From: Leucobacter salsicius M1-8
Lineage (GTDB): Bacteria; Actinomycetota; Actinomycetes; Actinomycetales; Microbacteriaceae
Length of the DNA stretch: 64,000 nucleotides
Reading direction: 5' to 3'
Assembly (NCBI RefSeq): GCF_000350525.1
Contig: NZ_AOCN01000015.1
Span: 62,001-126,000, forward strand
Shown here: positions 15,809-23,336 of the stretch, piece by piece
Layout: each line of letters begins with the position of its first letter
How positions within the stretch are numbered: position 1 is the first letter of the stretch
The notes under the pieces: generated by a model
Told to the model about the DNA's origin: nothing
Databases searched by the model: none
Seen by the model: the letters and a program-made list of their open reading frames with translations, nothing else
Position numbers and translations under genes: made by a program

Positions 15809-16996
15809 CTAGACCGTGACGGTCTGGCCACCCAGGGAGGCCGACTCGGCGACGGCGGCGAGAAACTCCATGTTGTGCACGCCATCATCGAACGTGCGGC
15901 AGCGGGGTAGCGACTCGGCCTCGGGGATTCCCGCGACCTCCTCGAGGAACGCACGCGCCTGGTGCACGAAGAGGTCGTTCTGCCCGATGCCAACGCCTGG
16001 GGCATCCATCGCCCAGCCGCCCGCGTAGCCGGGGTGTGCGGGGCCGAGCGGCACGGTGCGGTAGCCGGAGAGATCGCCCTGTTCGTCGTGCAGCATGACC
16101 TCGACCTGCGAGGGGTTCGTCTGCGACCAGCGGGCGGCACCCTTCGACCCAAAGACCTCGATGTACAGGTCGTTGGGGTGACCAGCGGCGACGCGTGACA
16201 CCTCAAGGGTGCCAACGCAGCGCTCAAACTTCGCGTTGAAGGTGGCGTAGTCGTCGTTGGTGACGGGCGCGGTCTCATCGCTGACGTTGCCGCGGGTATG
16301 ACCCACGACCTGGCCGAGCGGCTTGGGGCGCTCGGTGATCGAGGTGTGGAATCGGCCGCCGGAGACCTCCTGAACGTCGCCGCACAGGTACTCGGCGATG
16401 TAGCTCAGGTGGCTGCCGACGTCGCCGAGCGCGCCTGACCCCGCGGGACCCTGATAGCGCCAACTGATGGGCGCGTCGGGGCGGCAGCCGTAGTCGGTCC
16501 AGTAGCGGCCTGAAAAGTGCAGCACCTCGCCGAGGCGTCCGTCATCGATGAGCTGTCGCAGAAACGCGATGCCCGGGGCGCGCAAGTAGCTAAATCCGAT
16601 GCGGGCTACGAGTCCGCGATCAGCTGCGGCGTTCGCATCGGTTGCCATCGCGCGGGCGTCTTCGATCGTGTCGCTCAGCGGCTTCTCGCAGAGCACGTGC
16701 TTGCCCGCGGCGAGCAGGCCCGCGACGATTTCGCGGTGCAGGGAGTTGGCGACGACGACGCTCACAACGTCGATGTCGTCTGCCGCTGCGATGTCGCGCC
16801 AGTCGGAGACGTGCCGCTCGAAGCCGAACCGCTTCGCCGCCTCCTGGCCGAGTGGAGCGTACACGTCACCAATCGCGACGAGGCGAATCTCGGGGAGGAC
16901 AGGGCTGTAGACAGAAGCGGCTGCGCGGTAGGCGGCGGCGTGTGCCTTGCCTGCCATTCCGGCGCCGATGACGGCTACGCCAATTGATGAAGTCAC
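15809..16996 (-). CDS. Long Gfo/Idh/MocA oxidoreductase (levoglucosan-dehydrogenase-like group)
   Basis: A 395-aa dehydrogenase. The Rossmann start IGVAVIGAGMAGKAHAAAYRAA, CEKPLSDTIEDA (catalytic Lys), GFSYLRAPGIAFLRQLIDDGRLGEVLHFSGRYWTDYG and SWRYQGPAGSGALGDVGSHLSYIAEYLCG resemble the long subgroup that includes levoglucosan dehydrogenase and C-glycoside 3-oxidases. I start at GTG 16996, with AAGGAC upstream; no upstream extension matches the family. Its promoter is probably TTGACA (17110-17105) and TATCTT (17086-17081) on the minus strand, with a LacI-type operator at 17059-17072 in the initially transcribed region. The regulator gene is divergent. Substrate unknown. Confidence 0.85.
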   Translation of the reverse strand: MTSSIGVAVIGAGMAGKAHAAAYRAAASVYSPVLPEIRLVAIGDVYAPLGQEAAKRFGFERHVSDWRDIAAADDIDVVSVVVANSLHREIVAGLLAAGKHVLCEKPLSDTIEDARAMATDANAAADRGLVARIGFSYLRAPGIAFLRQLIDDGRLGEVLHFSGRYWTDYGCRPDAPISWRYQGPAGSGALGDVGSHLSYIAEYLCGDVQEVSGGRFHTSITERPKPLGQVVGHTRGNVSDETAPVTNDDYATFNAKFERCVGTLEVSRVAAGHPNDLYIEVFGSKGAARWSQTNPSQVEVMLHDEQGDLSGYRTVPLGPAHPGYAGGWAMDAPGVGIGQNDLFVHQARAFLEEVAGIPEAESLPRCRTFDDGVHNMEFLAAVAESASLGGQTVTV

Positions 16997-17047
16997 GGGG
17001 GTCCTTTCGTTTGCGTCATTGCGACGAAGGGGCGCCGGCGGTAGTAT

Positions 17048-17110
17048 TTGTCCTATCGTTGGAGCGCTCCAATTGGGATTAAGATAACCCGGATTAGATT
17101 GTTCTGTCAA
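17048..17110. promoter_or_regulatory. Divergent promoter region with LacI-type operator TTGGAGCGCTCCAA
   Basis: A perfect 14-bp palindrome TTGGAGCGCTCCAA at 17059-17072 has a central CpG, typical of LacI-family operators. On the minus strand TTGACA (17110-17105), 18 bp and TATCTT (17086-17081) form a promoter for the 16996 gene just upstream of the operator. TTGTCCTATC (17048-17057) abuts the operator. Confidence 0.8.
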
Positions 17111-17186
17111 TATGAATTCAGCGTGACTCTGGGGGCACGCGGGCAACGGCAGATGTGGCTCAAGGCATTCGAGGGGAGACTCGGCA

Positions 17187-18212
17187 ATGGTGGTGGCAAA
17201 ACGACCGACGATCTATGACGTCGCCGAGCGCGCGGGCGTCTCAAAATCTCTCGTCTCGCTCGTGCTGCGCGACTCGCCCCGAGTCAGTGAGGAAAAGCGT
17301 GAGGCCGTGCTCGCGGCTGTAGCCGATTTGAACTACACGCCGAGCCGCCTCGCCGCCGGCCTCGCCGGCACCCGCACGCGCAGCGTCGGCGTCGTCATCG
17401 ATGACTTCTCGAACCTCTGGTTCGTGGAGGCCCTCGCGGGCCTGCGCTCAGAGCTCGCCGCGGGCGGCTACACGCTCAGCGTCGCCGATTCGAGCCTCAA
17501 TGCCCACCTCGGTCTTGACCCCATCGAGGCGTTTCGCGCCCTCCGCGTCGACGGTCTCGTGCTGGCGGGCGAGGCCTCCGCCGACGCCGTGACGCGCAGC
17601 GGCGTCCCGGCCGTCGTGCTCGGGGTGCGCGCGCTCAGCGCCGAGTTGCCCGAACTGCCGGTCATCGACAGCGACGAAACCGCGGGCGGTCATCTCGCGG
17701 TGCAGCACCTCGCGAGCCTCGGGCACCGCCGCATCGCGTGCGTGTCGGGTCCCGGCGCCAGCGCGGGCCAACGTGAGCGCGGCTACGCCGAAGCCATGCG
17801 CGAGCTCGGCCTCGAGCCGAGTATCGCACGGGCCCCCGACACCGGTGAGGCCGCCGCACGCGAGGTCGCGCGCGAGCTGCTCGCGGCGGGTTCGCGAGGG
17901 GCTGCGGGGCGATCCGGATCAAACCCCACCGCGGTATTTGCCGTCAACGACCCGATGGCCACGGGCGTAATTGGGGCCGCTCGCGAGCTGGGCCTCGCGG
18001 TGCCGGGCGACCTCTCGGTCGTCGGCTACGACGATTCGCCCCTCGCCGCCTATGGGCTCGTCTCGCTCACCACGATCAGCGGGGACCCGCGCGAGCTGGG
18101 GGAGGCCGCGGGGCGCGCGCTCGTCGCGAGGCTCGAGGGTGACGCGAGCCGGATCGAGTCGCGCAGCTTCACGCCGCGGCTGGTGCAGCGCGGGTCGGCC
18201 GCGGAGGTGTAG
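17187..18212 (+). CDS. LacI-family transcriptional regulator 1
   Basis: A 341-aa repressor. The N-terminal HTH is RPTIYDVAERAGVSKSLVSLVLRDSPRVSEEKRE, with recognition helix SKSLVSLV, followed by the hinge SRLAAGLAGTRT and a periplasmic-binding-protein-like sensor domain (SVGVVIDDFSNLWFVEALAGL, HLASLGHRRIACVSGP, AVFAVNDPMATGVIGAARELG, VVGYDDSPLAAYGLVSLTTI). It is divergent from the 395-aa dehydrogenase gene, with a perfect TTGGAGCGCTCCAA palindrome between them, so it probably represses that operon and itself. The effector is likely a sugar or cyclitol intermediate. A GATCCGGATC copy at 17911 encodes a GRSGSNP stretch in the sensor domain. Confidence 0.92.
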   Translation: MVVAKRPTIYDVAERAGVSKSLVSLVLRDSPRVSEEKREAVLAAVADLNYTPSRLAAGLAGTRTRSVGVVIDDFSNLWFVEALAGLRSELAAGGYTLSVADSSLNAHLGLDPIEAFRALRVDGLVLAGEASADAVTRSGVPAVVLGVRALSAELPELPVIDSDETAGGHLAVQHLASLGHRRIACVSGPGASAGQRERGYAEAMRELGLEPSIARAPDTGEAAAREVARELLAAGSRGAAGRSGSNPTAVFAVNDPMATGVIGAARELGLAVPGDLSVVGYDDSPLAAYGLVSLTTISGDPRELGEAAGRALVARLEGDASRIESRSFTPRLVQRGSAAEV

Positions 18213-18223
18213 GCGGTCGATCC

Positions 18224-18958
18224 CTAGGGGACGATCGGGGGATTGCAGAAGTAGTCCTCGCAAGGCAGTAGCGGGGAGCGCGGGGTTGTGCCCGCCGGAG
18301 GGGTGAGTACCTCGGCTGCCCGCGTGCTGTCCATGAGTTGCATGCCCTTGGTGGTCATGACCCGTCGCGATACCTCGCACTCGGGCGAGAACGGGGGCTG
18401 CACGTAATCAAAGGCTCGCAGGGTCTCGGGCGAGAACTCCGCCTCGAGCCGTGCGATCTTGTCGCGAATTGCGCGGCTCTCGGGGCGACTTTGTATTTCT
18501 TCGATGGTCTCGTTGAGCAAGTCGTTGTCGGTCGTGGGTTCGAGCTTCTTGATGATTTCCCGAGGCTTGGGCTTGTGGCCCGGTGACACGGCGGCCGAAA
18601 CGATTTCGCGTGATGTCGTCAGGGGGAGGTCTGCGCCGCGCACCGTGAGGTCGTAGGTATAGCCCGGAATGAGGTGCGTTTGGAGGCTGGGGTCGGCTGT
18701 GCACGTCGCTTGGTTGGTTGAGCGGAACGTGCCGCAGTCAGTGTGAATGCGGGGAAAGAATGAACCGCCACGGCGCCCCCTGGCTTCGAAGGGCTGCTCA
18801 GTGACCGTGCAGCTTGTTCGGGTTTCGGTGGGAAACAATGCGCTCGAGAGCGGCAGGCCGATCGAGACGAGAAGCCCCACTCCGAGGGCAACGACCGTGC
18901 CCCACGCCATGCGTTTCAGGCCCTTTCGTGGCCCGCGAGGTTCGCCCTGGTCATCCAT
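18224..18958 (-). CDS. Hypothetical membrane-anchored secreted protein
   Basis: About 244 aa with no recognised family. A basic N-terminus (GEPRGPRKGLKRM) leads into one hydrophobic segment (AWGTVVALGVGLLVSIGLPLSSALF) and then a long hydrophilic part expected outside the membrane. The outer part has several cysteines (RTSCTVTE, HTDCGTF, QATCTAD, PECEVS, LPCEDYFCNPP), suggesting disulfides, and a charged helical stretch in the middle (LNETIEEIQSRPESRAIRDKIARLEAEF). The start is uncertain: an ATG at 18958 has AGAAGG very close to it, and an earlier in-frame ATG at 19006 has no clear Shine-Dalgarno. It lies between sugar regulators and dehydrogenases but shows no sign of belonging to them. Confidence 0.6.
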   Translation of the reverse strand: MDDQGEPRGPRKGLKRMAWGTVVALGVGLLVSIGLPLSSALFPTETRTSCTVTEQPFEARGRRGGSFFPRIHTDCGTFRSTNQATCTADPSLQTHLIPGYTYDLTVRGADLPLTTSREIVSAAVSPGHKPKPREIIKKLEPTTDNDLLNETIEEIQSRPESRAIRDKIARLEAEFSPETLRAFDYVQPPFSPECEVSRRVMTTKGMQLMDSTRAAEVLTPPAGTTPRSPLLPCEDYFCNPPIVP

Positions 18959-19073
18959 GCCTTCTATTCTCACAGGCGGCATCGCGACGAAAGGTTTCGG
19001 GTGCACGCTGCGCTGGAGCGAGGTCGAGTTAGAGGCAGGTGGAGTGTGGCTGAAATGCGGGTTCGTGTTGCTC

Positions 19074-19138
19074 TTGGACGGAACGGCCTCTGTGCGTACA
19101 ATGAATCCATTGTCCTATCAATTTAGATCGTGCTAAAT
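19074..19138 (+). promoter_or_regulatory. Promoter and candidate operators of the 19169 operon
   Basis: TTGGAC (19074-19079), a 17-bp spacer and TACAAT (19097-19102) form a promoter. An inverted repeat ACAATGAATCCATTGT (19098-19113) overlaps the -10. TTGTCCTATCA (19110-19120) follows, then ATTTAG-6-CTAAAT (19121-19138). The start codon is at 19169. Confidence 0.6.
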
Positions 19139-19168
19139 CAGCAGGGTCGAGACCCCAAGGGGATCGCA

Positions 19169-20176
19169 ATGACGCAGCCACCCGTACGTTTTGGACTCAT
19201 CGGCACCGGTCGTATCGGCCAGGTACACGCCGCCACGATCGCGGCCATGCCGGAGGCAACCCTGTCGTGGGTCGCCGACCCTTTCATCGAGGGTGCCGAT
19301 GGTGTTGTCGCCCGCTTCGGCGGTACCGCGACCGCCTCGCCCGAGGAGCTCATCGCCTCGGGCGAGGTCGACGCCGTGCTCATCGCCTCGCCGACGCCGA
19401 CCCACGTCGACCTGATTGAGGCCTCGATCAAGGCAGGCCTGCCCGTGCTGTGTGAGAAGCCCATTGACCTCGACATCGCGCGCGTCGACGCGCTGCGCCC
19501 GCTCGTGGCATCGTCGGGAGTCCCCGTGGCGCTCGGGTTTAACCGCCGCTTTGATCCGGCATTTGCCGAGGCGCAGGCGCGCGTCGCCGCGGGCGAAGTG
19601 GGCGCGCTGGAGCAGCTCGTGATCATCAGCCGCGACCCGGCCGCACCCCCCGCCGATTACGTCAAGGTCTCGGGCGGCATCTTCCGCGACATGACCATCC
19701 ATGACTTCGACATGGCGCGCTTCTTCATCGACGACATCGTCTCGGTGAGCGCCACGGGCACGCAGTCGTTTGACGCGGGCGCGCGCGAGCACGGCGACTT
19801 CGACACCGCGGTCACCACGTTGACGTCGGCTTCGGGTGCGATCGTGACGATCATCAACTCACGCCACAGCTCGGCTGGCTACGACCAGCGCATTGAGGCC
19901 TTCGGCGCGAACGGCATGCTGCAGGTGTCGAACGAGCCCTCCACGCTCGTGAGCTTCTCGGGTGCCTCGGTCGTCGAGGCCAAGCGGCCCTACCCCGAGT
20001 TCTTCCTCGAGCGCTACGCCGACGCCTACGCTCTCGAACTGCGTGAGTTCGTGAAGCTGGTGCGCGGCGAGGCCTCGACGAGCCCCACCTTCGAAGACGG
20101 CCGCGCTGCGCTTGTGCTCGCCGACGCTGCCCAGCGCTCGGCCACCGAGGGCGTCACCGTCAAGGTTCAGCTCTAG
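19169..20176 (+). CDS. iolG: Gfo/Idh/MocA oxidoreductase, inositol 2-dehydrogenase (IolG/IdhA) type
   Basis: A 335-aa NAD-dependent dehydrogenase of the classical IolG group: FGLIGTGRIGQVHAATIAAMP (Rossmann), LCEKPIDLDIARVD (catalytic Lys), GFNRRFDPAFAEAQARVAAGEVG, and GGIFRDMTIHDFDMARFFI with the catalytic Asp-His pair. This pattern matches rhizobial and corynebacterial IdhA/IolG closely. I start at ATG 19169, with AAGGGGA upstream. It is followed after 29 bp by a hydroxypyruvate-isomerase-like gene in the same operon. Oxidation of myo-inositol or another cyclitol to an inosose is the expected reaction. Confidence 0.87.
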   Translation: MTQPPVRFGLIGTGRIGQVHAATIAAMPEATLSWVADPFIEGADGVVARFGGTATASPEELIASGEVDAVLIASPTPTHVDLIEASIKAGLPVLCEKPIDLDIARVDALRPLVASSGVPVALGFNRRFDPAFAEAQARVAAGEVGALEQLVIISRDPAAPPADYVKVSGGIFRDMTIHDFDMARFFIDDIVSVSATGTQSFDAGAREHGDFDTAVTTLTSASGAIVTIINSRHSSAGYDQRIEAFGANGMLQVSNEPSTLVSFSGASVVEAKRPYPEFFLERYADAYALELREFVKLVRGEASTSPTFEDGRAALVLADAAQRSATEGVTVKVQL

Positions 20177-20205
20177 CGCGCTGCGCTGGATTGCTGGAGC
20201 TGAGT

Positions 20206-20982
20206 ATGGCTTCGTATCGTCTGGCCGCCTGCGCCGAGATGCTGTTCACCGACCTGCCGTTCGTGGAGCGCGTCAAGCGCATCCACGAGCGCGGGTTTCT
20301 CGTCGAGATCTGGGACTGGAGCAGTAAAGATCTCGAGGCGCTCGCCGCCACCGGGGCCGAGTTCTCGTCGATGACCGGCTACCTGCGGGGCGACCTCACG
20401 ACTGCGGAGGGGCGGGCCGAGCTGCTCGCGACGGCGCGTGAGTCGCTCACGGCAGCCGAGATCATCGATTCGCCCCGGCTCAACCTGCACGGCACGGGTC
20501 TGGGTGAGGGTGGCATCCCGGTCGTGCCGCACTCGGTGGTGACCGGTGAGGACTGGGTGCACGCGGCCGAGACGCTGCGCCAAGTCGCCGAGCTCGGTGC
20601 CGCCGCCGGCCGCACGTTCGTGCTCGAGAACCTCAACCTCGCCGTCGATCACCCAGGCACCCCGTTTGCCAGAGCCGCCGATACTCTCGCGCTCGTGCGC
20701 GGGGTGAACCACCCTGCATTGCGGCTGAATCTCGACCTCTATCACGCGCAGATTGGCGAGGGAAACCTCGTCTCGCTGGTCACCGAAGCGCTGCCCTGGA
20801 TCGGCGAGATCCAGGTGGCAGACGTGCCGGGCCGGTGTGAGCCGGGCACGGGCGAGATTCGGTACGAGGCGGTGGCTAGTGCCCTGCAGGCCCTGGGCTA
20901 CGACGGCGTGATTGGCATGGAGGCGTGGGCGAGCGACGACCCCGAGGCCGCTCTCGACGCGTTCAAGGCGGCGTTCAAGTAG
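20206..20982 (+). CDS. Hydroxypyruvate isomerase-like TIM-barrel protein
   Basis: A 258-aa xylose-isomerase-like barrel. YRLAACAEMLFTDLPFVERVKRIHERGFLVEIWDW at the N-terminus, then LNLHGTGLGEGG, FVLENLNLAVDHPGTPFARAADTLALVRGV, LRLNLDLYHAQIGEGNLVSLV and IQVADVPGRCEPGTGEI follow the Hyi/OtnI group pattern (Glu, Asp, His and Glu metal ligands). Members interconvert hydroxypyruvate with tartronate semialdehyde, or related keto-sugar acids such as 2-oxo-tetronate. The ATG at 20206 has GGAG seven bases upstream. Its operon partner is the IolG-type dehydrogenase. The real substrate could be an inositol-derived ketose. A perfect 22-bp hairpin follows the gene. Confidence 0.85.
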   Translation: MASYRLAACAEMLFTDLPFVERVKRIHERGFLVEIWDWSSKDLEALAATGAEFSSMTGYLRGDLTTAEGRAELLATARESLTAAEIIDSPRLNLHGTGLGEGGIPVVPHSVVTGEDWVHAAETLRQVAELGAAAGRTFVLENLNLAVDHPGTPFARAADTLALVRGVNHPALRLNLDLYHAQIGEGNLVSLVTEALPWIGEIQVADVPGRCEPGTGEIRYEAVASALQALGYDGVIGMEAWASDDPEAALDAFKAAFK

Positions 20983-20995
20983 TCACGACCCGCCG

Positions 20996-21053
20996 CAGAT
21001 GGGACAGTTTGTACGCTAATGAGCGTTCTAAAGCGTACAAACTGTCCCATCTG
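20996..21053. terminator. Perfect 22-bp hairpin downstream of the Hyi-like gene
   Basis: Arms begin CAGATGGGACAGTTTGTACG and are exactly complementary over 22 bp around a 13-nt loop. It lies just after the stop and before the next LacI gene on the same strand. It may terminate transcription but has no T-tract, and its sequence differs from the 13005/46350/50485 hairpin family. Confidence 0.65.
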
Positions 21054-21158
21054 TTGTCTGGGGTAACCCTGGAGCCCTTGACCCTGATTGGGCGCCGCGT
21101 CCGCGCGGTGGGTCATCACGTGTGGCTCCCGTAGGATGAACGGGTGCAAGGAGGTGCG

Positions 21159-22211
21159 ATGACAGACCCAAATGAGGCCGCGGCAAGTGCACCCCCACGC
21201 CCGCCGACCATTCGCGACGTCGCGCGAGAAGCGGCCGTCTCGAAGTCACTCGTTTCGCTCGTGTTCAACGGCGGCGAGAACGTCAGCGAGGAGCGGCGCC
21301 TGCGCGTCCTGCACGCCGCAGACAGGCTCGGCTATCGCCCCAACCTCGTCGCACAATCGCTGTCTGCGGGCCGCCGCGACTTCGTTGCGATCCTGGTCTC
21401 AAACCTGCACAACCCGCTGTTTGCTGAGATCGTGGGGGCCGCGAAGGCGCAGCTCGCCGAGGCGGGCCGCCGCACCATGATCGTGAGCGCCCAGGTCGAC
21501 GACGGCGGCGGCTCGGCGATGCTCGACCAAGACAACATCGCCATGCTGCGCGACCTGCGCCCCTCGGGGCTCATTACCGTCGGCACGATCCCCGGGTTTG
21601 CTGAACTCACCGAGCTTGCGGCCACGATTCCTACGGTCGTCGCCAGCGCGATCGACGCAACCCCCGACGTCGTGGCGACGGTGCGCAGCGACGACAACGC
21701 CGGAGTCGATCTGGTCATCGCCCATCTCGTCGGCCAGGGCATCAAGCGGATTGCCCTCGTGGGCGGCGAAGGCGGAACGGTTTCTGCCTCGCGCGCCACC
21801 GCCTTTACCCGGGCCATCGCTCGCCGCGGCCTCGAGGCCGGGTCCTGGGTTGAGTCCGCTGACTTCACCGAGGCCGGGGCCCGCCGCGCCGTCGAGCGCA
21901 TGCTCGCCGAGGGGCGGCTGCCCGAGGCCATCATCGCGGTCAACGACCTCTCTGCCGTCGGCGTGATCTCGGCGCTCGAATCCGCGGGCGTCGCGGTGCC
22001 CGCTGGCTGCCGCGTCGCTGGCTACGACGACACGTCGTTGGCCGCGATCCCGCGCATCTCGCTCACGAGCGTCGATCCGGGCAACCGCCGCATCGGCCGT
22101 GATGCCGCGACCGCGCTGCTCACGGCGCTCGATGCTGACGCTCCGGATCGGGGCCTCGAGGTGCTCATCGAGCCGCGGCTTGTGGTGCGGGGCTCGTCAA
22201 CGGTGAGCTGA
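21159..22211 (+). CDS. LacI-family transcriptional regulator 2
   Basis: A 350-aa LacI-type repressor. The HTH is PPTIRDVAREAAVSKSLVSLVFNGGENVSEERRL. Its recognition helix SKSLVSLV is identical to that of LacI regulator 1 at 17187, so the two may bind overlapping operators. The sensor domain has FVAILVSNLHNPLFAEIVGAAKAQL, SDDNAGVDLVIAHLVGQGIKRIALVGGE, AIIAVNDLSAVGVISALESAG and VAGYDDTSLAAIPRISLTSVDPG. The ATG at 21159 has AAGGAGG eight bases upstream. It is convergent with a TIM-barrel gene. The region before it shows no clear palindromic operator, so its targets are unknown. Confidence 0.92.
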   Translation: MTDPNEAAASAPPRPPTIRDVAREAAVSKSLVSLVFNGGENVSEERRLRVLHAADRLGYRPNLVAQSLSAGRRDFVAILVSNLHNPLFAEIVGAAKAQLAEAGRRTMIVSAQVDDGGGSAMLDQDNIAMLRDLRPSGLITVGTIPGFAELTELAATIPTVVASAIDATPDVVATVRSDDNAGVDLVIAHLVGQGIKRIALVGGEGGTVSASRATAFTRAIARRGLEAGSWVESADFTEAGARRAVERMLAEGRLPEAIIAVNDLSAVGVISALESAGVAVPAGCRVAGYDDTSLAAIPRISLTSVDPGNRRIGRDAATALLTALDADAPDRGLEVLIEPRLVVRGSSTVS

Positions 22212-22336
22212 GCTCGACCGGCCCGCTGCCCGCTCGGCACGAGATGGCTCGCCACGAGATGCGCGACCCTGCGAAACGGGCCTGGCGTGCCGCGGCTCGC
22301 CTCGGCCCGGGCCCATCGATCCGGATCGAGCGTCAG

Positions 22337-23218
22337 CTACGCGACCAGGCGCCGATCGGCCTCCGCGAAGCAGGCGAGCGTCGCCTCGCGAGCGGCGGCG
22401 AGCCCCTCAGTGAGGGGCAGCGTGCGGTGGTGATCCGAGAGGATCTCGACGCCCCAGGGGCCGTCGAAGCCCGTCGCGCGCACCGCGTTGATAAACGCGG
22501 GCACATCAAAGCTGCCATCGCCGGGCAGCAGCCGGCGGTGAATGGTGTCCTCGAAGAGGGTGCCGATCGTTTCGGGCGCCGCGTCGTTGAGCTCGACCGA
22601 GAACACGTACTCGCCGGGCAGTGATTCGGCGATCACCGCGTAGTCGGTGCCGGGCCGGGCGACGTGCCAGATGTCGATGCACAGCCCGCCCGCCGGGTTC
22701 GCGACCTGCGTCACCAGCTCGATGCCGGCCTCGAGCGAGGGGCCGTGGGTGGCGAATGGCAGAAACTCGTAGGCGATGCGGGTGCCGTGTGCGGCGGCCT
22801 CGGTCGCGAGGGCGTCGAACGCTTCGGCGAAGGTGGTCGGGTCGACGGGATGCCCGCCCGTTTCGGGCCCCACCTTGATGGTTTGGGCGCCGAGCACCTC
22901 CGCTGCCGCGAAGAGTTCGCGCCGCACTCGGTCGGACACGGGCCGCCGCTCGTCACTAGCCCACCAGTGCTCGATAAGTTCGAGCTCAACGTGAGTGATG
23001 CCGTTGTCGGCCAGCATGAGCCGCAAATCGGCCAGCGTGTGGTCGACAAGAAATGCCTCGAGATCGGCGTGCACGAGCCCGAAGCCCTGCCAGCCGCCCG
23101 CGGCCGTGGCGGCGATGCGCTCGGCGACGGGAATGGGGCTAAGTGATTGGCCGGCAAGCGGCAGGGCGGTGCCCGCAGTGGTCCAACAGGTCGCCAGCAG
23201 GCTCGGTGCAGTGGTCAC
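22337..23218 (-). CDS. Sugar phosphate isomerase/epimerase-like TIM-barrel protein
   Basis: A 293-aa xylose-isomerase-like barrel. Ligand-bearing segments are THVELELIEHWWASDERRP, RIAYEFLPFATHGPSLEAG (Glu), GGLCIDIWHVARPGTDY (Asp/His), YVFSVELNDAAPE and PWGVEILSDHHRTLPL (Glu). The group includes IolE-like and epimerase-like proteins of unassigned substrate. The GTG start at 23218 has AAGGAG six bases upstream. It is monocistronic, downstream of the third LacI gene on the same strand, and its upstream region holds the palindrome TAGCACGTGCTA. Probably a keto-sugar or inosose isomerase, dehydratase or epimerase. Confidence 0.82.
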   Translation of the reverse strand: MTTAPSLLATCWTTAGTALPLAGQSLSPIPVAERIAATAAGGWQGFGLVHADLEAFLVDHTLADLRLMLADNGITHVELELIEHWWASDERRPVSDRVRRELFAAAEVLGAQTIKVGPETGGHPVDPTTFAEAFDALATEAAAHGTRIAYEFLPFATHGPSLEAGIELVTQVANPAGGLCIDIWHVARPGTDYAVIAESLPGEYVFSVELNDAAPETIGTLFEDTIHRRLLPGDGSFDVPAFINAVRATGFDGPWGVEILSDHHRTLPLTEGLAAAREATLACFAEADRRLVA

Positions 23219-23281
23219 GGTGCTCCTTCGCGGGGTGAACAGACCAAATGTGGCAGTTGCATCACCCTAGCAAAGAACTAC

Positions 23282-23293
23282 TAGCACGTGCTA
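23282..23293. promoter_or_regulatory. LacI-type operator TAGCACGTGCTA upstream of the 22337-23218 gene
   Basis: A perfect 12-bp palindrome with a central CpG, 64 bp upstream of the GTG start. It resembles LacI-family operators but differs from the other two operators in the window. Which of the three LacI proteins binds it is not decided by sequence. Confidence 0.55.
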
Positions 23294-23336
23294 ATGGTTC
23301 GAATAGGGAAGCATCGCAGCATTGTTGCCGCCCCCG

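Noticed and set aside
14758-16996. C-glycoside deglycosidase pair (DgpA/DgpB-DgpC type)
   Set aside because: The long oxidase and 335-aa barrel fit the oxidase and large subunit, but no small DUF6379-like partner is encoded nearby; kept only as one possible substrate class.
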